Positions 1 to 8,505 of a DNA stretch of 33,380 bases are shown here, piece after piece; the first letter of the stretch is position 1; the number at the start of each line of letters is the position of its first letter. The position numbers were made by a program, and so were the translations under genes. A model generated the notes under the pieces. The model was not told the origin of the DNA and ran no database searches. It saw only the letters and a list, made by a program, of their open reading frames with translations. The stretch comes from G026625185 sp963727835 (GTDB lineage: Bacteria; Desulfobacterota; WTBG01; JAGOGO01): positions 1 to 33,380 of the forward strand of contig CAVSIB010000035.1 in the NCBI GenBank assembly GCA_963727835.1, in the 5' to 3' direction.

Positions 1-17
1 ATTACCTTCTCTTCCAT
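1..17 (-). CDS. scpB: Probable first codons of scpB (partial, runs off the window)
   Basis: An ATG on the minus strand at 17-15 opens a frame reading M-E-E-K-V before the edge. It lies 35 bases past the scpA stop. In many bacteria scpB follows scpA directly, and ScpB proteins often begin with similar acidic residues. Only five codons are visible and there is no strong ribosome-binding site, so the call rests mainly on position. Confidence 0.3.
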
Positions 18-52
18 AGGAAAGAGTTTTATTTCGATGGTTCTTTGCGCTG

Positions 53-788
53 TTAACTTTCTTCCCTCTGATAAATTCTGATACTGCCGAAGGCTTGAAT
101 TTGGAGAGCGCGGATTTTTTGGTTTTTGATTAATTCGAGGAGGCAACAAAGGTAACAATGATATCATAGCGGGTAATGGAACCGGAAAATAAATCATGGA
201 AAAGGAATATATTCCACATCTCTTAGTTTTTCCAAAATCTCAATCATCTTATCCTTAAGAGAAATTTTTTCCCGGGTGAAGTCAAGAAGCTTCTCCTGAG
301 TGTTTCACCTTTTTCAAAATTTCCCTCAAAGCCTCCATAAGATCATAGAGACTTGCCTCGATTTCTTCACCCCCTCCCCTTCCTCAATCTCCTCGTGCGC
401 TGAGCGTGCGAAAACATCTCTTCCCAGGATTTCTTTGCTGCCGAGCTGTTCAGCGGCTTGTTTAAATTTCTGGTATTCCAATAACCGCTGGACCAATTCA
501 TCCCGCGGGTCTTCGCCGGTTTCTTCCTCAGATAAATCCGTTTGCGAAGGAAGAAGCATGCGTGACTTTATATAGGCCAGGGTGGCAGCCATAACCAGGT
601 ACTCGCTCGCGATATCAAGGTTAATCTCCCGCATCAAATCCAAGTATTCAAGATATTGGGCAGTAATAAGCGCGATGGGGATATCGTAAATATCTATTTC
701 ATTGACCTTGATAAGATGAAGGAGGAAGATCGAGCGGACCTTCAAACGCGGGGAGATGAAATAAAAAACCTTGAGGAGTTTCTTCCAT
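53..788 (-). CDS. scpA: Segregation and condensation protein A, broken by several frameshifts
   Basis: ScpA is the kleisin subunit of the bacterial SMC-ScpAB condensin complex, which compacts and segregates the chromosome. Translating the minus strand and changing frame gives a familiar ScpA layout: FEGPLDL near the N-terminus, then LLHLIKVNEIDIYDIPIA, a central helical part with SRMLLP, SLYDLMEALREIL, and a winged-helix C-terminus (LLELIKNQKIRALQ, FGSIRI). The ATG at 788 lies four bases past the trpS stop, and the TAA at 55-53 gives about 245 codons, the usual ScpA length. Five frame changes are needed, near 728, 370-380, 288, 200 and 143, several in C or A/T runs. The longest intact piece is 326-745. 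Because ScpA is normally important and the residues are well kept in every frame, I think read or assembly errors near a contig end are more likely than decay. Confidence 0.78.
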
Positions 789-792
789 ACGG

Positions 793-1779
793 TCAGATTC
801 CCATTGCCTCTCGGGCTTCCTTTAAATTCTGCCGGGCAATGCCTTGGGCTCGTTTATTTCCGTCAGCCAAGATTTCGTCAATCGCTTCCCGGTGCTCGGC
901 ATAGTATTCCCGCCGTTCTTGAATCGGGGCGAGAAATTCCACGAGATGGGGGGCGAGTTTCTTTTTGCATTCCACGCAGCCGATTTTAGCGACCCGGCAG
1001 TCGCGATTAATCATAGCCACATCATCAAGATGACTGTAAAGCTTATGGAGAGTAAACACATTGCAGATATCAGGATTTCCCGGGTCGGTTTTTCGCTTCC
1101 GATTGGGGTCAGTAAACATCTGGGAGACTTTCTCTTTGATGATTTCCGGGGGGTCGGAAAGAAAAAGAGCGTTGTTATATGATTTGCTCATTTTCCGGCC
1201 GTCGATACCGAGAATCTTAGGTGTCTCGGTTAATAAGGCATCCGGGAGCGGAAAAATTTCCCGATAAAGGAAATTAAAGCGCCGGCTAATTTCCCGGGTA
1301 AGCTCCAGATGAGGGACCTGATCAATCCCCACCGGAACTTTATGAGCTTTATAAATCAAAATATCCGCGGCCTGGAGCACCGGATACCCCAGGAACCCAT
1401 GGGTGTGAATGTCTTTATCTTTCAGTTCCTGCTCCTGTTCCTTATAGGTGGGGTTTCTTTCCAGCCAGGAAAGCGGCGTGATCATGGAAAGCATGAGGTG
1501 CAGTTCCGCGTGTTCAGGCAGTCTTGACTGGACAAAAATAGTGCTCTTCGGAACATGGATGCCCAACGCGAGCCAGTCAATGACCATATCATGGATACTT
1601 TCTTTAATGATTTGGGGGTGAGCATACTCAGTGGTTAACGCATGCCAGTCAGCCACAAAATAAAAACATTCATAGGTATCCTGGAGGGAGACCCAGTTTT
1701 TTAGCGCTCCATAATAATGCCCCAAATGAAGTTTTCCGGTCGGCCGCATTCCGCTGACCACTCTTTGCTTGTTGCTCAT
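793..1779 (-). CDS. trpS: Tryptophanyl-tRNA synthetase
   Basis: Class I aminoacyl-tRNA synthetase that charges tRNA-Trp in the cytoplasm. The 328-residue length is typical of bacterial TrpS. The HIGH signature appears as HLGH at residues 18-21 and the KMSKS loop is exact at 196-200. Other family landmarks are GYPVLQAADIL and VGIDQVPHLELTREI. The ATG at 1779 is preceded by AGGAAA. The gene sits between the M50 protease (23 bases upstream) and scpA (4 bases downstream), so the three are probably one transcript. The frame is intact. Confidence 0.97.
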   Translation of the reverse strand: MSNKQRVVSGMRPTGKLHLGHYYGALKNWVSLQDTYECFYFVADWHALTTEYAHPQIIKESIHDMVIDWLALGIHVPKSTIFVQSRLPEHAELHLMLSMITPLSWLERNPTYKEQEQELKDKDIHTHGFLGYPVLQAADILIYKAHKVPVGIDQVPHLELTREISRRFNFLYREIFPLPDALLTETPKILGIDGRKMSKSYNNALFLSDPPEIIKEKVSQMFTDPNRKRKTDPGNPDICNVFTLHKLYSHLDDVAMINRDCRVAKIGCVECKKKLAPHLVEFLAPIQERREYYAEHREAIDEILADGNKRAQGIARQNLKEAREAMGI

Positions 1780-1802
1780 TATCTTTTTCCTGTTTCAAAT
1801 TA

Positions 1803-2510
1803 TTATCCAAATAAAAATAACATTGATAAAAAATCCATTATCCCGAAGAGAAAATGGCTCATCACTTTAAAAGGATCGAGGATGATTAAAAAGACCACAA
1901 TAAAAAATCCCCACGGCTCTATTTGCCCTAACTTTTGCGCCTGGCGATCCGGAAGAATGCCCATCATAACCCGTCCCCCGTCCAACGGCGGAATGGGAAG
2001 AAGGTTAAAAACACCGAGAATCACGTTTATTTGCACGCTTTTAATAAGCATGAGAAGCAGGGGAACTAAAAACCAGGCCGCGATTCCGGCGTTAGAAAAT
2101 GTCCTCCCCTCCCTCAGAATAAGGGGATAAAGATCGGGATGGAGCCATAAGATGATTCGAAAAACAATTCCGCTCACTAATGCTAAGGAAAAGTTGGTAC
2201 AGGGACCGGAAAAAGCAACCAAGGCCATACCCCGTTTTGGATCTTTAAAATAACGCGGGTTGATTGGCACTGGTTTGGCGTAACCGAAAAGTATCCCGGC
2301 CTGAGAAATAATCAAAATCAAGGGAATAAGGATTGTCCCCCAGAGGTCAATATGCCGGATCGGGTTGAGGGTAAGACGGCCAAGCATGCGCGCGGTTGGG
2401 TCCCCGAGGCGATTGGCAATAAAACCATGCGCGGCCTCATGAAAGCTTACCGCAAAAACGAGGGGCAAGGCCCAAATGGCAATACTTTGAATAATATTCG
2501 CATAATCCAT
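1803..2510 (-). CDS. Site-2 protease family (M50) membrane metalloprotease
   Basis: A 235-residue integral membrane protein with the zinc motif HEAAH at residues 24-28 inside the first hydrophobic segment. A second conserved motif, NLLPIPPLDGGRV, lies near residue 180 in a later membrane segment and supplies the third zinc ligand (Asp). Hydrophobic stretches cover about residues 8-30, 55-75, 95-120, 140-175 and 200-230. This is the short, PDZ-less YwhC/Rv-like branch of M50 (site-2 protease) found beside trpS and scpA in many bacteria; its substrates are mostly unknown. It should not be called RseP, which is longer and carries PDZ domains. The frame is intact and followed closely by trpS. Confidence 0.92.
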   Translation of the reverse strand: MDYANIIQSIAIWALPLVFAVSFHEAAHGFIANRLGDPTARMLGRLTLNPIRHIDLWGTILIPLILIISQAGILFGYAKPVPINPRYFKDPKRGMALVAFSGPCTNFSLALVSGIVFRIILWLHPDLYPLILREGRTFSNAGIAAWFLVPLLLMLIKSVQINVILGVFNLLPIPPLDGGRVMMGILPDRQAQKLGQIEPWGFFIVVFLIILDPFKVMSHFLFGIMDFLSMLFLFG

Positions 2511-2809
2511 AGAATTTTTCTCAATCTAAAAAACCCTTCTTTCATCCCCGGTCCTTAGTGTCAACAAAGGGAAATAAGAGGGTTTTCAGTGCCTAAAGTT
2601 TGGATAAAAGTGACCCTTCTTTTAACAAAGACTCAAGTTAAAGTCAATCTTAACCTGAGAAATTTTCCCAAGCGAGGAATTTGCGATATTTTTCTCTATC
2701 GGCTACAAATGAATTATTATCGTCGTCTCTTGCTATCCGATTTATAATTGCAAGCTATACAATCCTTTTATAGAGATGACCAAGATCCGTTGCCCGAGAG
2801 TAGGGAGTC
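2511..2809. other. 299-base intergenic gap with no supported gene
   Basis: This gap separates the nucleotidyltransferase stop from the M50 start on the minus strand. No frame shows a convincing protein. It holds the imperfect inverted repeat listed at 2530-2586. A weak promoter for the M50-trpS-scpA run may lie here (for example TTGACT near 2640 followed by a TTAAAA-like box), but I could not fix one with confidence. Confidence 0.5.
2528..2586 (-). terminator. Possible terminator or hairpin ahead of the M50 gene
   Basis: On the minus strand AAAACCCTCTT (2586-2576) can pair with AAGAAGGGTTTT (2541-2530) with one bulged base, and the second arm runs into a T tract. The loop is about 34 bases, much longer than a typical intrinsic terminator, so this is weakly supported. 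It would end the panE-xerD-nucleotidyltransferase transcript. Confidence 0.3.
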
Positions 2810-5434
2810 TTATAGAAAGTGATGTTTTATAAAACCAATCTCGTCCTCTCGGGTTTTTATTTTTCCGTCCAAACGGGCCTTTAAAAGGCTTTGGAATGCC
2901 TGCTTGTATATCCTTCCGGGTGGAAGACCCATTTTTTTTAAATCTTCGCCCGTAAGGAGCGCTTCGGTAAACCGCAGGCGGGTTATATAATTAGAAATCG
3001 CCTTTTTTATGGGTTGGTGGGGGGTTTTAGCCATAAGATAAAGCAAAGCCTCGATTGACAAAGAGTTGAGGAGTTCGAAAATGGTGCTGTCTTTAAGCGA
3101 TTTCTGTTGTTGAAGTTTTTTAAAAGTGGTTTTGGCCTGGTAACGCTCCACCAAAACCTTCTTGCTTTCTTTTGTAAGAAATGAAAGTTGTCTGCCCAAA
3201 TTTAAAAATTCATCATTACGTAATCCGTCAACCATTCCTAAAAAGTAAACTCGCCATTTTTCCCAAGTTTCATTGAGATACAAAAGCTCAAACCACGTAA
3301 AAACTTCATTCATAGAATCAAGCAATTCCTTCACGCTCTGATCATATTTTATTTTAGGGTGAAAAAATTTTAAGAGTTCAAAATCCCCCATCCGTTTGAT
3401 AATTGCAGGCGGATTATTTTCCTGTAATATGAGTTCCAACTCTCCGAAAATCCTGCTTTCAGAAAGACGATGGGGAATGTCCATTTTTACTGCATTGCGG
3501 ATTAAGTTGGCGGTTTCCTTGCTCAATGAAAACCCAAAACGCTGCTCAAACCGCAGGGCCCTGAATATCCGGGTTGGATCTTCGACGAAACTCAAGCTAT
3601 GGATTACTTTGATGATGCGCTTTTTGATATCTCTTTGCCCCTCAAAAAAATCGATCATTTCCCCAAAATGTCCGGGATTTAAACGAATCGCTAAGGTATT
3701 AATAGTAAAATCCCTTCGATACAAATCGTGATGAATAGAACTAAGCTCAACAACCGGAAGGGAAGCAGGTGACTCATAGTATTCCCGACGCGCGGAAGCA
3801 ACATCAATTTTGAATCCTTGAGAAGTTCTTATTTGAGCCGTACGGAATTTGCGGTGGTATTTGGCAATAAAATTATTACGAGAAGAAAAATATTTTGCGA
3901 ATTTTATTCCTTCTCCCTCAATCACTAAATCAAGGTCTAAATTTTTCCGACGCAACAACAAATCCCGCACAAAACCACCCACCGCAAATGCTTGAAAACC
4001 CATTTTTTCGGCAACAGTTCCTGCTTTTTCCATAAACTCCAGCATCGTGCTCGGGAGCTGTTCTTCCATTAACGAAAGAAGTTTTTTTTCTTTTACTTGA
4101 GAAAGATCATAATCAAAACTGTACACCTTTTTCGTCTGTTCTCCCTGTCCAAGACTCAAAACCCGAAGCACATCAGTGCGGGTAATTACCCCTACTAACT
4201 TTCCTGCTTTGAGGATCGGCAAAAAACCTTGGCTTTGTTCCACGATAATTTTTTGGATTTCAATCCAGGAGGTATACGGTTTTGCTTTAGCAAATTCGGT
4301 AACCATGTAATCTTTGACCAGGAGGTTTTCCAGATTGTGAGAAATCGCCTTCTCAATAACTGGCCGCGAAATAAGCCCGATTAGTTTACCATCATCCACT
4401 ATCGGCAACGCACTTAATTGAAAGCGCGTTAAAATTTCACCAGCGGTTTTGATCGGGTCATGAGCGTTTATGGTGATGACCGGGGACGACATAATATCCT
4501 TGGCCATTTTTAAGGGATTGATTTCCCGCTTGAGGATATGTTTGAGTTTTTCTTCAACCTGAGGTAGCGAGCAGTTCTTTATGGCAGCGGAAGCAGCCGT
4601 TGGGTGCCCTCCCCCTCCAAACTTTCCCGTAATTTTACTTACGTCAACTTCGTTTAGCCGACTTCGGGCGACCAAGTAGATCCGGTCATGCATCTCGGCT
4701 AAGGCAAAAAGTACATTGATATTTTCCATATCCCTGAGCTTATGAACTAAAATAGCAAAGTCGCTGATGTATTTGTCAGATGAGGCTTTCGCAATAACCA
4801 CATCAATTCCGTTAATCGTATGAACCGTGGCCGTATGAACAAGTTCGTAAAGAAGAGAAATTTGTTCAGCAGTGAGTTCTTTGGTCACCATATCAGAAAC
4901 AATATTGAGGTTCGCCCCCTTTTTTAGAAGAAAGGCAGCAGCCAGAAAGTCTTCTTCGGTGGTTGAAGAAAAAGTGAGGCTTCCGGTATCCTCATAAATG
5001 CCCATCATCAAAACTGTTGCTTCATCGGAAGTGATCTCGATATCTTGTTCCTTAAGAATCTGACAAAAAATGGTCGTCGTAGCGCCGACTTCTTTTATCA
5101 CTTCAACTGAACCGGAAATGTCATTTTCTGAAGCCGGGTGGTGATCATAAATATGGACATCTAATCCAGGCTTTTGCAAGATCTCTTTAAATTTTCCGAT
5201 CCGGTCTTTTTGCCGGATATCCACTAAAATAAGCCGGGTGATTTTATTAAAATCAATCTTTTTTATTCGCTCGGTTTGGAGAACGTAGATCGTGGATTGA
5301 AGAAAAAAATCCCGCAACCCCTTTTCCTGCGAACCAGGAAAAGCAAGTACCGCATGGGGGTAGAGCTTTTTTGCCGCCATCATTGAAGCTACAGAATCAA
5401 AATCAGCATTAACATGGGTGGTAATAACTTCCAT
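2810..5434 (-). CDS. DHH phosphoesterase-CBS-tRNA nucleotidyltransferase/poly(A) polymerase fusion
   Basis: An 874-residue multidomain protein. Residues 1-310 are a DHH/DHHA1 phosphoesterase: H7, D11 and D13 in THVNADFDS, VDIRQKDR near 71, DHHP at 97-100 and GGGGHPTAAS near 280. Residues about 315-435 are two CBS repeats, likely nucleotide-binding regulators. The rest is a class II nucleotidyltransferase with AVGGFVRDLLL followed by the catalytic LDLDLVIEG, then RRDFTINTLA and DPTRIFRALRF, as in CCA- and A-adding enzymes. Fusions of this kind occur in Deltaproteobacteria and Aquificae, where some only add the terminal A. The tRNAs in this window lack an encoded CCA, so CCA addition is required. 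It lies seven bases after xerD. Whether it adds CCA or only A cannot be told from the sequence by eye. Confidence 0.93.
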   Translation of the reverse strand: MEVITTHVNADFDSVASMMAAKKLYPHAVLAFPGSQEKGLRDFFLQSTIYVLQTERIKKIDFNKITRLILVDIRQKDRIGKFKEILQKPGLDVHIYDHHPASENDISGSVEVIKEVGATTTIFCQILKEQDIEITSDEATVLMMGIYEDTGSLTFSSTTEEDFLAAAFLLKKGANLNIVSDMVTKELTAEQISLLYELVHTATVHTINGIDVVIAKASSDKYISDFAILVHKLRDMENINVLFALAEMHDRIYLVARSRLNEVDVSKITGKFGGGGHPTAASAAIKNCSLPQVEEKLKHILKREINPLKMAKDIMSSPVITINAHDPIKTAGEILTRFQLSALPIVDDGKLIGLISRPVIEKAISHNLENLLVKDYMVTEFAKAKPYTSWIEIQKIIVEQSQGFLPILKAGKLVGVITRTDVLRVLSLGQGEQTKKVYSFDYDLSQVKEKKLLSLMEEQLPSTMLEFMEKAGTVAEKMGFQAFAVGGFVRDLLLRRKNLDLDLVIEGEGIKFAKYFSSRNNFIAKYHRKFRTAQIRTSQGFKIDVASARREYYESPASLPVVELSSIHHDLYRRDFTINTLAIRLNPGHFGEMIDFFEGQRDIKKRIIKVIHSLSFVEDPTRIFRALRFEQRFGFSLSKETANLIRNAVKMDIPHRLSESRIFGELELILQENNPPAIIKRMGDFELLKFFHPKIKYDQSVKELLDSMNEVFTWFELLYLNETWEKWRVYFLGMVDGLRNDEFLNLGRQLSFLTKESKKVLVERYQAKTTFKKLQQQKSLKDSTIFELLNSLSIEALLYLMAKTPHQPIKKAISNYITRLRFTEALLTGEDLKKMGLPPGRIYKQAFQSLLKARLDGKIKTREDEIGFIKHHFL

Positions 5435-5441
5435 AATCGTT

Positions 5442-6356
5442 TCAAGCCCGGGGGTGATACTGTTTATGGATCTTTTTTAATCGCTCTTGAGTGATGTGGG
5501 TATAAATTTGCGTGGTGGCAATATCAACATGACCAAGCATAATCTGCACGCTTCTAAGATCAGCCCCACGTTCTAAAAGATGCGTGGCAAAAGAATGCCG
5601 CAGCGTATGGGGCGATAATTTTTTGTTTATGCCTGCTTTTAAAGCATAGCGCTTAAGCATCTTCCAGAATCCTTCCCGGGAAAATTTTTTACCTGATGGG
5701 TTTAAAATCAGGAATGAATTTACCATTTCTTTCGCATGCTTTGGCCGGGCGGTCGCAAGGTATTCCTTCAGATAATGCTTCGCCGTATCTCCCAAGGGGA
5801 TAATTCTTTCTTTTGATCCTTTTCCAAAAGCAATAATGTAACCCACCTCCAGATTAATGCTCGTGAGTTTGAGGTTAACTAATTCAGAAACCCGAACTCC
5901 GGTTGCATACAGAAGTTCAAGCATTGCACGGTCACGAAGTCCCCGCGTTGTTTTAACATCCGGCTGGGAAAGCAAAGAATCCACCTCGGCGATACTTAAA
6001 ACGGAGGGAAGGCTTGGCCGGACCTTCGGTGATTCAATGTTGATAGAAGGGTCAACATCTAAATAACCTTCTTGGACTAAAAATTTAAAAAACATCCGCA
6101 CCGCGGAAAGATTTCTACCCGTGCTTTTGCTTGAAAGTCCTTGCGATTTAACCTCAACAAGGAAAGAAATGATTTCTAAGTTGGTTACTCGCGATACATC
6201 GGCACGATTATTTTTTTCAAGATAATTGATAAATTTTTGTAAGTCCCTGCTGTAGCTTTCGATCGTATTTTTAGAAAGGCCTTTTTCAACCATCAGATAA
6301 TTGAAAAAATTATCAAGATATGCATCTACTGATTTTTGAGCCAGTTGCTTCTTCAT
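5442..6356 (-). CDS. xerD: Tyrosine site-specific recombinase XerD-like
   Basis: Cuts and rejoins DNA at dif to resolve chromosome dimers, normally with XerC and FtsK. The 304-residue protein has an N-terminal SAM-like core-binding domain (about 10-95) and a C-terminal catalytic domain. The full catalytic set is visible: R155 (TGVRVSEL), K179 (GKGSKER), H250 and R253 (HTLRHSF), H276 (LGH) and the nucleophile Y285 (IYTH). The gene starts three bases past the panE stop and ends just before the nucleotidyltransferase gene, so it is part of a chromosomal operon and not flanked by integron or phage features. XerC versus XerD cannot be firmly separated by eye. Confidence 0.92.
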   Translation of the reverse strand: MKKQLAQKSVDAYLDNFFNYLMVEKGLSKNTIESYSRDLQKFINYLEKNNRADVSRVTNLEIISFLVEVKSQGLSSKSTGRNLSAVRMFFKFLVQEGYLDVDPSINIESPKVRPSLPSVLSIAEVDSLLSQPDVKTTRGLRDRAMLELLYATGVRVSELVNLKLTSINLEVGYIIAFGKGSKERIIPLGDTAKHYLKEYLATARPKHAKEMVNSFLILNPSGKKFSREGFWKMLKRYALKAGINKKLSPHTLRHSFATHLLERGADLRSVQIMLGHVDIATTQIYTHITQERLKKIHKQYHPRA

Positions 6357-6359
6357 AAC

Positions 6360-7322
6360 TTAATTTTTTATTCCTAAGGCAATCTTCTCTTTTGTTTTGA
6401 CCAGCGTGGTAATGAGCCAATTCACCGGAACATCAATGCCATGTTTTTGCGCGATTTCAACAAGTGCTCCATTGATCGAATCAATTTCAGTTCGTTTTCG
6501 ATTCTGGATATCGCGAAGCATAGAAGGGTAATGATCGTACGTTGCCGGAATGAGCCGTTCAAACAAATCATCAAGATACGCACCAGGAGTTGGCCAATCC
6601 AGCGTCACATTTTCTTTTTCTAAGACGCTAAAAAACTCATGCACGATAGTGGTAATAAGCATCCGGCTGGATTCATGTTCTCTAAGAAAACCGTAATTTA
6701 CCCCAAGGATTGCCCCCAATCCATTTAACGCACCGTTATAAAGAACCTTTCCCCAGATATATTTTTTTATTTCGCGCGTGGGAAGCGTGGGGATTCCGGC
6801 ATTACTCAACGTGTCCGCGACCTCCTTTACTATTTGGTAATCTATTCCATTTTCTATACCCCCAACAATTACTTCTTCAGCGTAAACAGTAACCGATACT
6901 CTTCCGGGGCTGTCTATTTTTGCTCCAAAAATAACTCTTCCTGCCATTGCCCATTTAGGGCCAATAATTTGAATGATCTTATCCAGATTACCCAAACCGT
7001 TTTGCAGGGAAAGTATTGGTACCGGATTGGCAAATGATTCGTGAAAGGCTTTCAGCATGTTCTCCGTATCGTAGGATTTAACCGTAAGAAGAACAAGGTC
7101 ACACGATGCTCCTTCTTTCTCTTTTAGTTCTCTAAGATTTGTATACCCCACGATATTTTTGATAAGATGATTACCCCAAAGCCCCTCGATAAATAGACCG
7201 TGTCTTTTAACCGCAGAAACGTTTTCTTCCCGTCCCAAAAAAACGACCCGATGGCCGGCTTTGGCTAAAAAGCCTCCGAAAACTAAACCGATCGCACCCG
7301 CACCCAGAACTATAATCTTCAT
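6360..7322 (-). CDS. panE: 2-dehydropantoate 2-reductase (ketopantoate reductase)
   Basis: Reduces ketopantoate to pantoate with NADPH in pantothenate and coenzyme A synthesis. The 320-residue protein opens with a Rossmann dinucleotide loop, VLGAGAIGLVFG at residues 5-16, followed by FLGR. The central LLTVKSYDTE and SLQNGLGN and the later GKVLYNGALNGLGAI segment are hallmarks of the ApbA/PanE family (catalytic Lys in WGKVLYN). The ATG at 7322 sits about 30 bases downstream of a good promoter. It is first in a tight run with xerD. ApbA/PanE paralogues with other substrates exist, so the exact substrate is a family-level call. Confidence 0.88.
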   Translation of the reverse strand: MKIIVLGAGAIGLVFGGFLAKAGHRVVFLGREENVSAVKRHGLFIEGLWGNHLIKNIVGYTNLRELKEKEGASCDLVLLTVKSYDTENMLKAFHESFANPVPILSLQNGLGNLDKIIQIIGPKWAMAGRVIFGAKIDSPGRVSVTVYAEEVIVGGIENGIDYQIVKEVADTLSNAGIPTLPTREIKKYIWGKVLYNGALNGLGAILGVNYGFLREHESSRMLITTIVHEFFSVLEKENVTLDWPTPGAYLDDLFERLIPATYDHYPSMLRDIQNRKRTEIDSINGALVEIAQKHGIDVPVNWLITTLVKTKEKIALGIKN

Positions 7323-7354
7323 GGTCTAACCAGAAAAATCAGGTTCATGATTAA

Positions 7355-7383
7355 GTTATACTTTAAATTATCAAGATATTCAA
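7355..7383 (-). promoter_or_regulatory. Sigma70-like promoter for panE-xerD-nucleotidyltransferase
   Basis: On the minus strand TTGAAT (7383-7378) and TATAAC (7360-7355) are separated by exactly 17 bases. The -10 box is about 33 bases ahead of the panE ATG. Both boxes are one mismatch (-10) or two (-35) from consensus. Confidence 0.65.
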
Positions 7384-7446
7384 CTGAATTTTTTAAAAAA
7401 TCTATGGTAGATTTGTTCAATTTGAATAAGATCGCTTCCCGACAAT

Positions 7447-8334
7447 TCACCCTTGTATCGCATATGCATTTTTTTCCACTTGTTCCATAGTTCGCGCTCC
7501 AACAAGAGCTGTCGTTACTCCGGATTGCTGAATAAGCCAGTTGAGCGTTACCTGTAATAATGGCTTTCTTTTTTCTTGAGCGATTTTTTGAATTGCTTCA
7601 ACAAAACCGTGATAGTTCCTCCATTCTTGTCGCCTATAAAATGGATAAAAAAAACGACGCGCATCTTTTTTGGCAAACGTAGGCGGGTTTTTATATTTCC
7701 CGGTCAATAAACCCCCACCCAAAGAACCATAGGTCATAACACCGATTCCCTTTTTTTTACAGAATTGAAGAAGATCGCTTTCTTCCACGCTTCGTTCTAA
7801 CAAAGAATAGTGAACCTGAATGCTTACTACCGGAGCAATTCGTGATGCTTTTTCCAATAATGACAGGTCGAAATTGGACACTCCGATATTGTTAATCTTT
7901 CCCTCTGATTGCATTTTGAGCATTTCTTCCATGGTAGCTTCGATCGGAGTCTTGGGATCAGGCCAATGGCACTGATAGAGGTCAAGGTGCTCAATATTCA
8001 AACGAGAAAGGGAATGTTCCAGCTCTTTCCGTATTTCTGAAGGTCTGAGATCGTGTATAAACGTTCTTTCCCTTTTTTGTAAGCCACATTTGGTAGCGAT
8101 AAAAACCTTATCTCGGTTCCCTTTAATCGCTTTACCCAGAATTTCCTCCGCATGACCGTCTCCATAAACTGGCGCGGTGTCAATGAGGTTGATGCCTAAT
8201 TCGATCGCTTTTTGAATTGAAGCGATCGATTCGTTGTCATCTACCTTTCCCCAGTTGTCGCCTCCAAAAACCCACGTGCCGAGCGAAACAGCCGAGACTC
8301 TAAGAGTGCTTGAACCAAGCATTCTGTAACGCAT
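7447..8334 (-). CDS. Aldo/keto reductase
   Basis: A 295-residue single-domain TIM-barrel oxidoreductase that uses NADPH to reduce carbonyl compounds. The catalytic tetrad is present: D52, Y57, K82 and H123 (DTAPVYGDG, ATKCGL, CHWPDP). The family motif for cofactor binding near the C-terminus, TTALVGARTMEQVEKN, is kept. It is transcribed away from the radical SAM gene across an AT-rich gap. The substrate cannot be inferred; relatives are annotated from YdhF/Tas-like reductases to sugar reductases. The frame is complete and codon use looks like that of its neighbours. Confidence 0.93.
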   Translation of the reverse strand: MRYRMLGSSTLRVSAVSLGTWVFGGDNWGKVDDNESIASIQKAIELGINLIDTAPVYGDGHAEEILGKAIKGNRDKVFIATKCGLQKRERTFIHDLRPSEIRKELEHSLSRLNIEHLDLYQCHWPDPKTPIEATMEEMLKMQSEGKINNIGVSNFDLSLLEKASRIAPVVSIQVHYSLLERSVEESDLLQFCKKKGIGVMTYGSLGGGLLTGKYKNPPTFAKKDARRFFYPFYRRQEWRNYHGFVEAIQKIAQEKRKPLLQVTLNWLIQQSGVTTALVGARTMEQVEKNAYAIQG

Positions 8335-8505
8335 CCACCATGCCCTAGTAAGTTAACTGTTAAATAAATAACTCGTATCAATGGCCGCCAGAAACCGATC
8401 TAAAAATAATATTATTGAAAATTAAATAACATTTAAAATTTATCAAATTTTACCTTATAATTTATATAAAATTTACTCAATATTTTTTCAGCGTTAGCGG
8501 TTTTT

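Noticed and set aside
2559..2564. A perfect TTGACA on the minus strand just upstream of the M50 gene
   Set aside because: No acceptable -10 box lies at 15-19 bases; the spacing runs into the GC-containing stem and the gene start.
2511..2809. A short minus-strand frame with FVADREKYRKFLAW, slightly like the start of IS200/REP-associated transposases
   Set aside because: The match is only a handful of residues, the frame is stopped on both sides, and none of the catalytic His or Tyr motifs is present.
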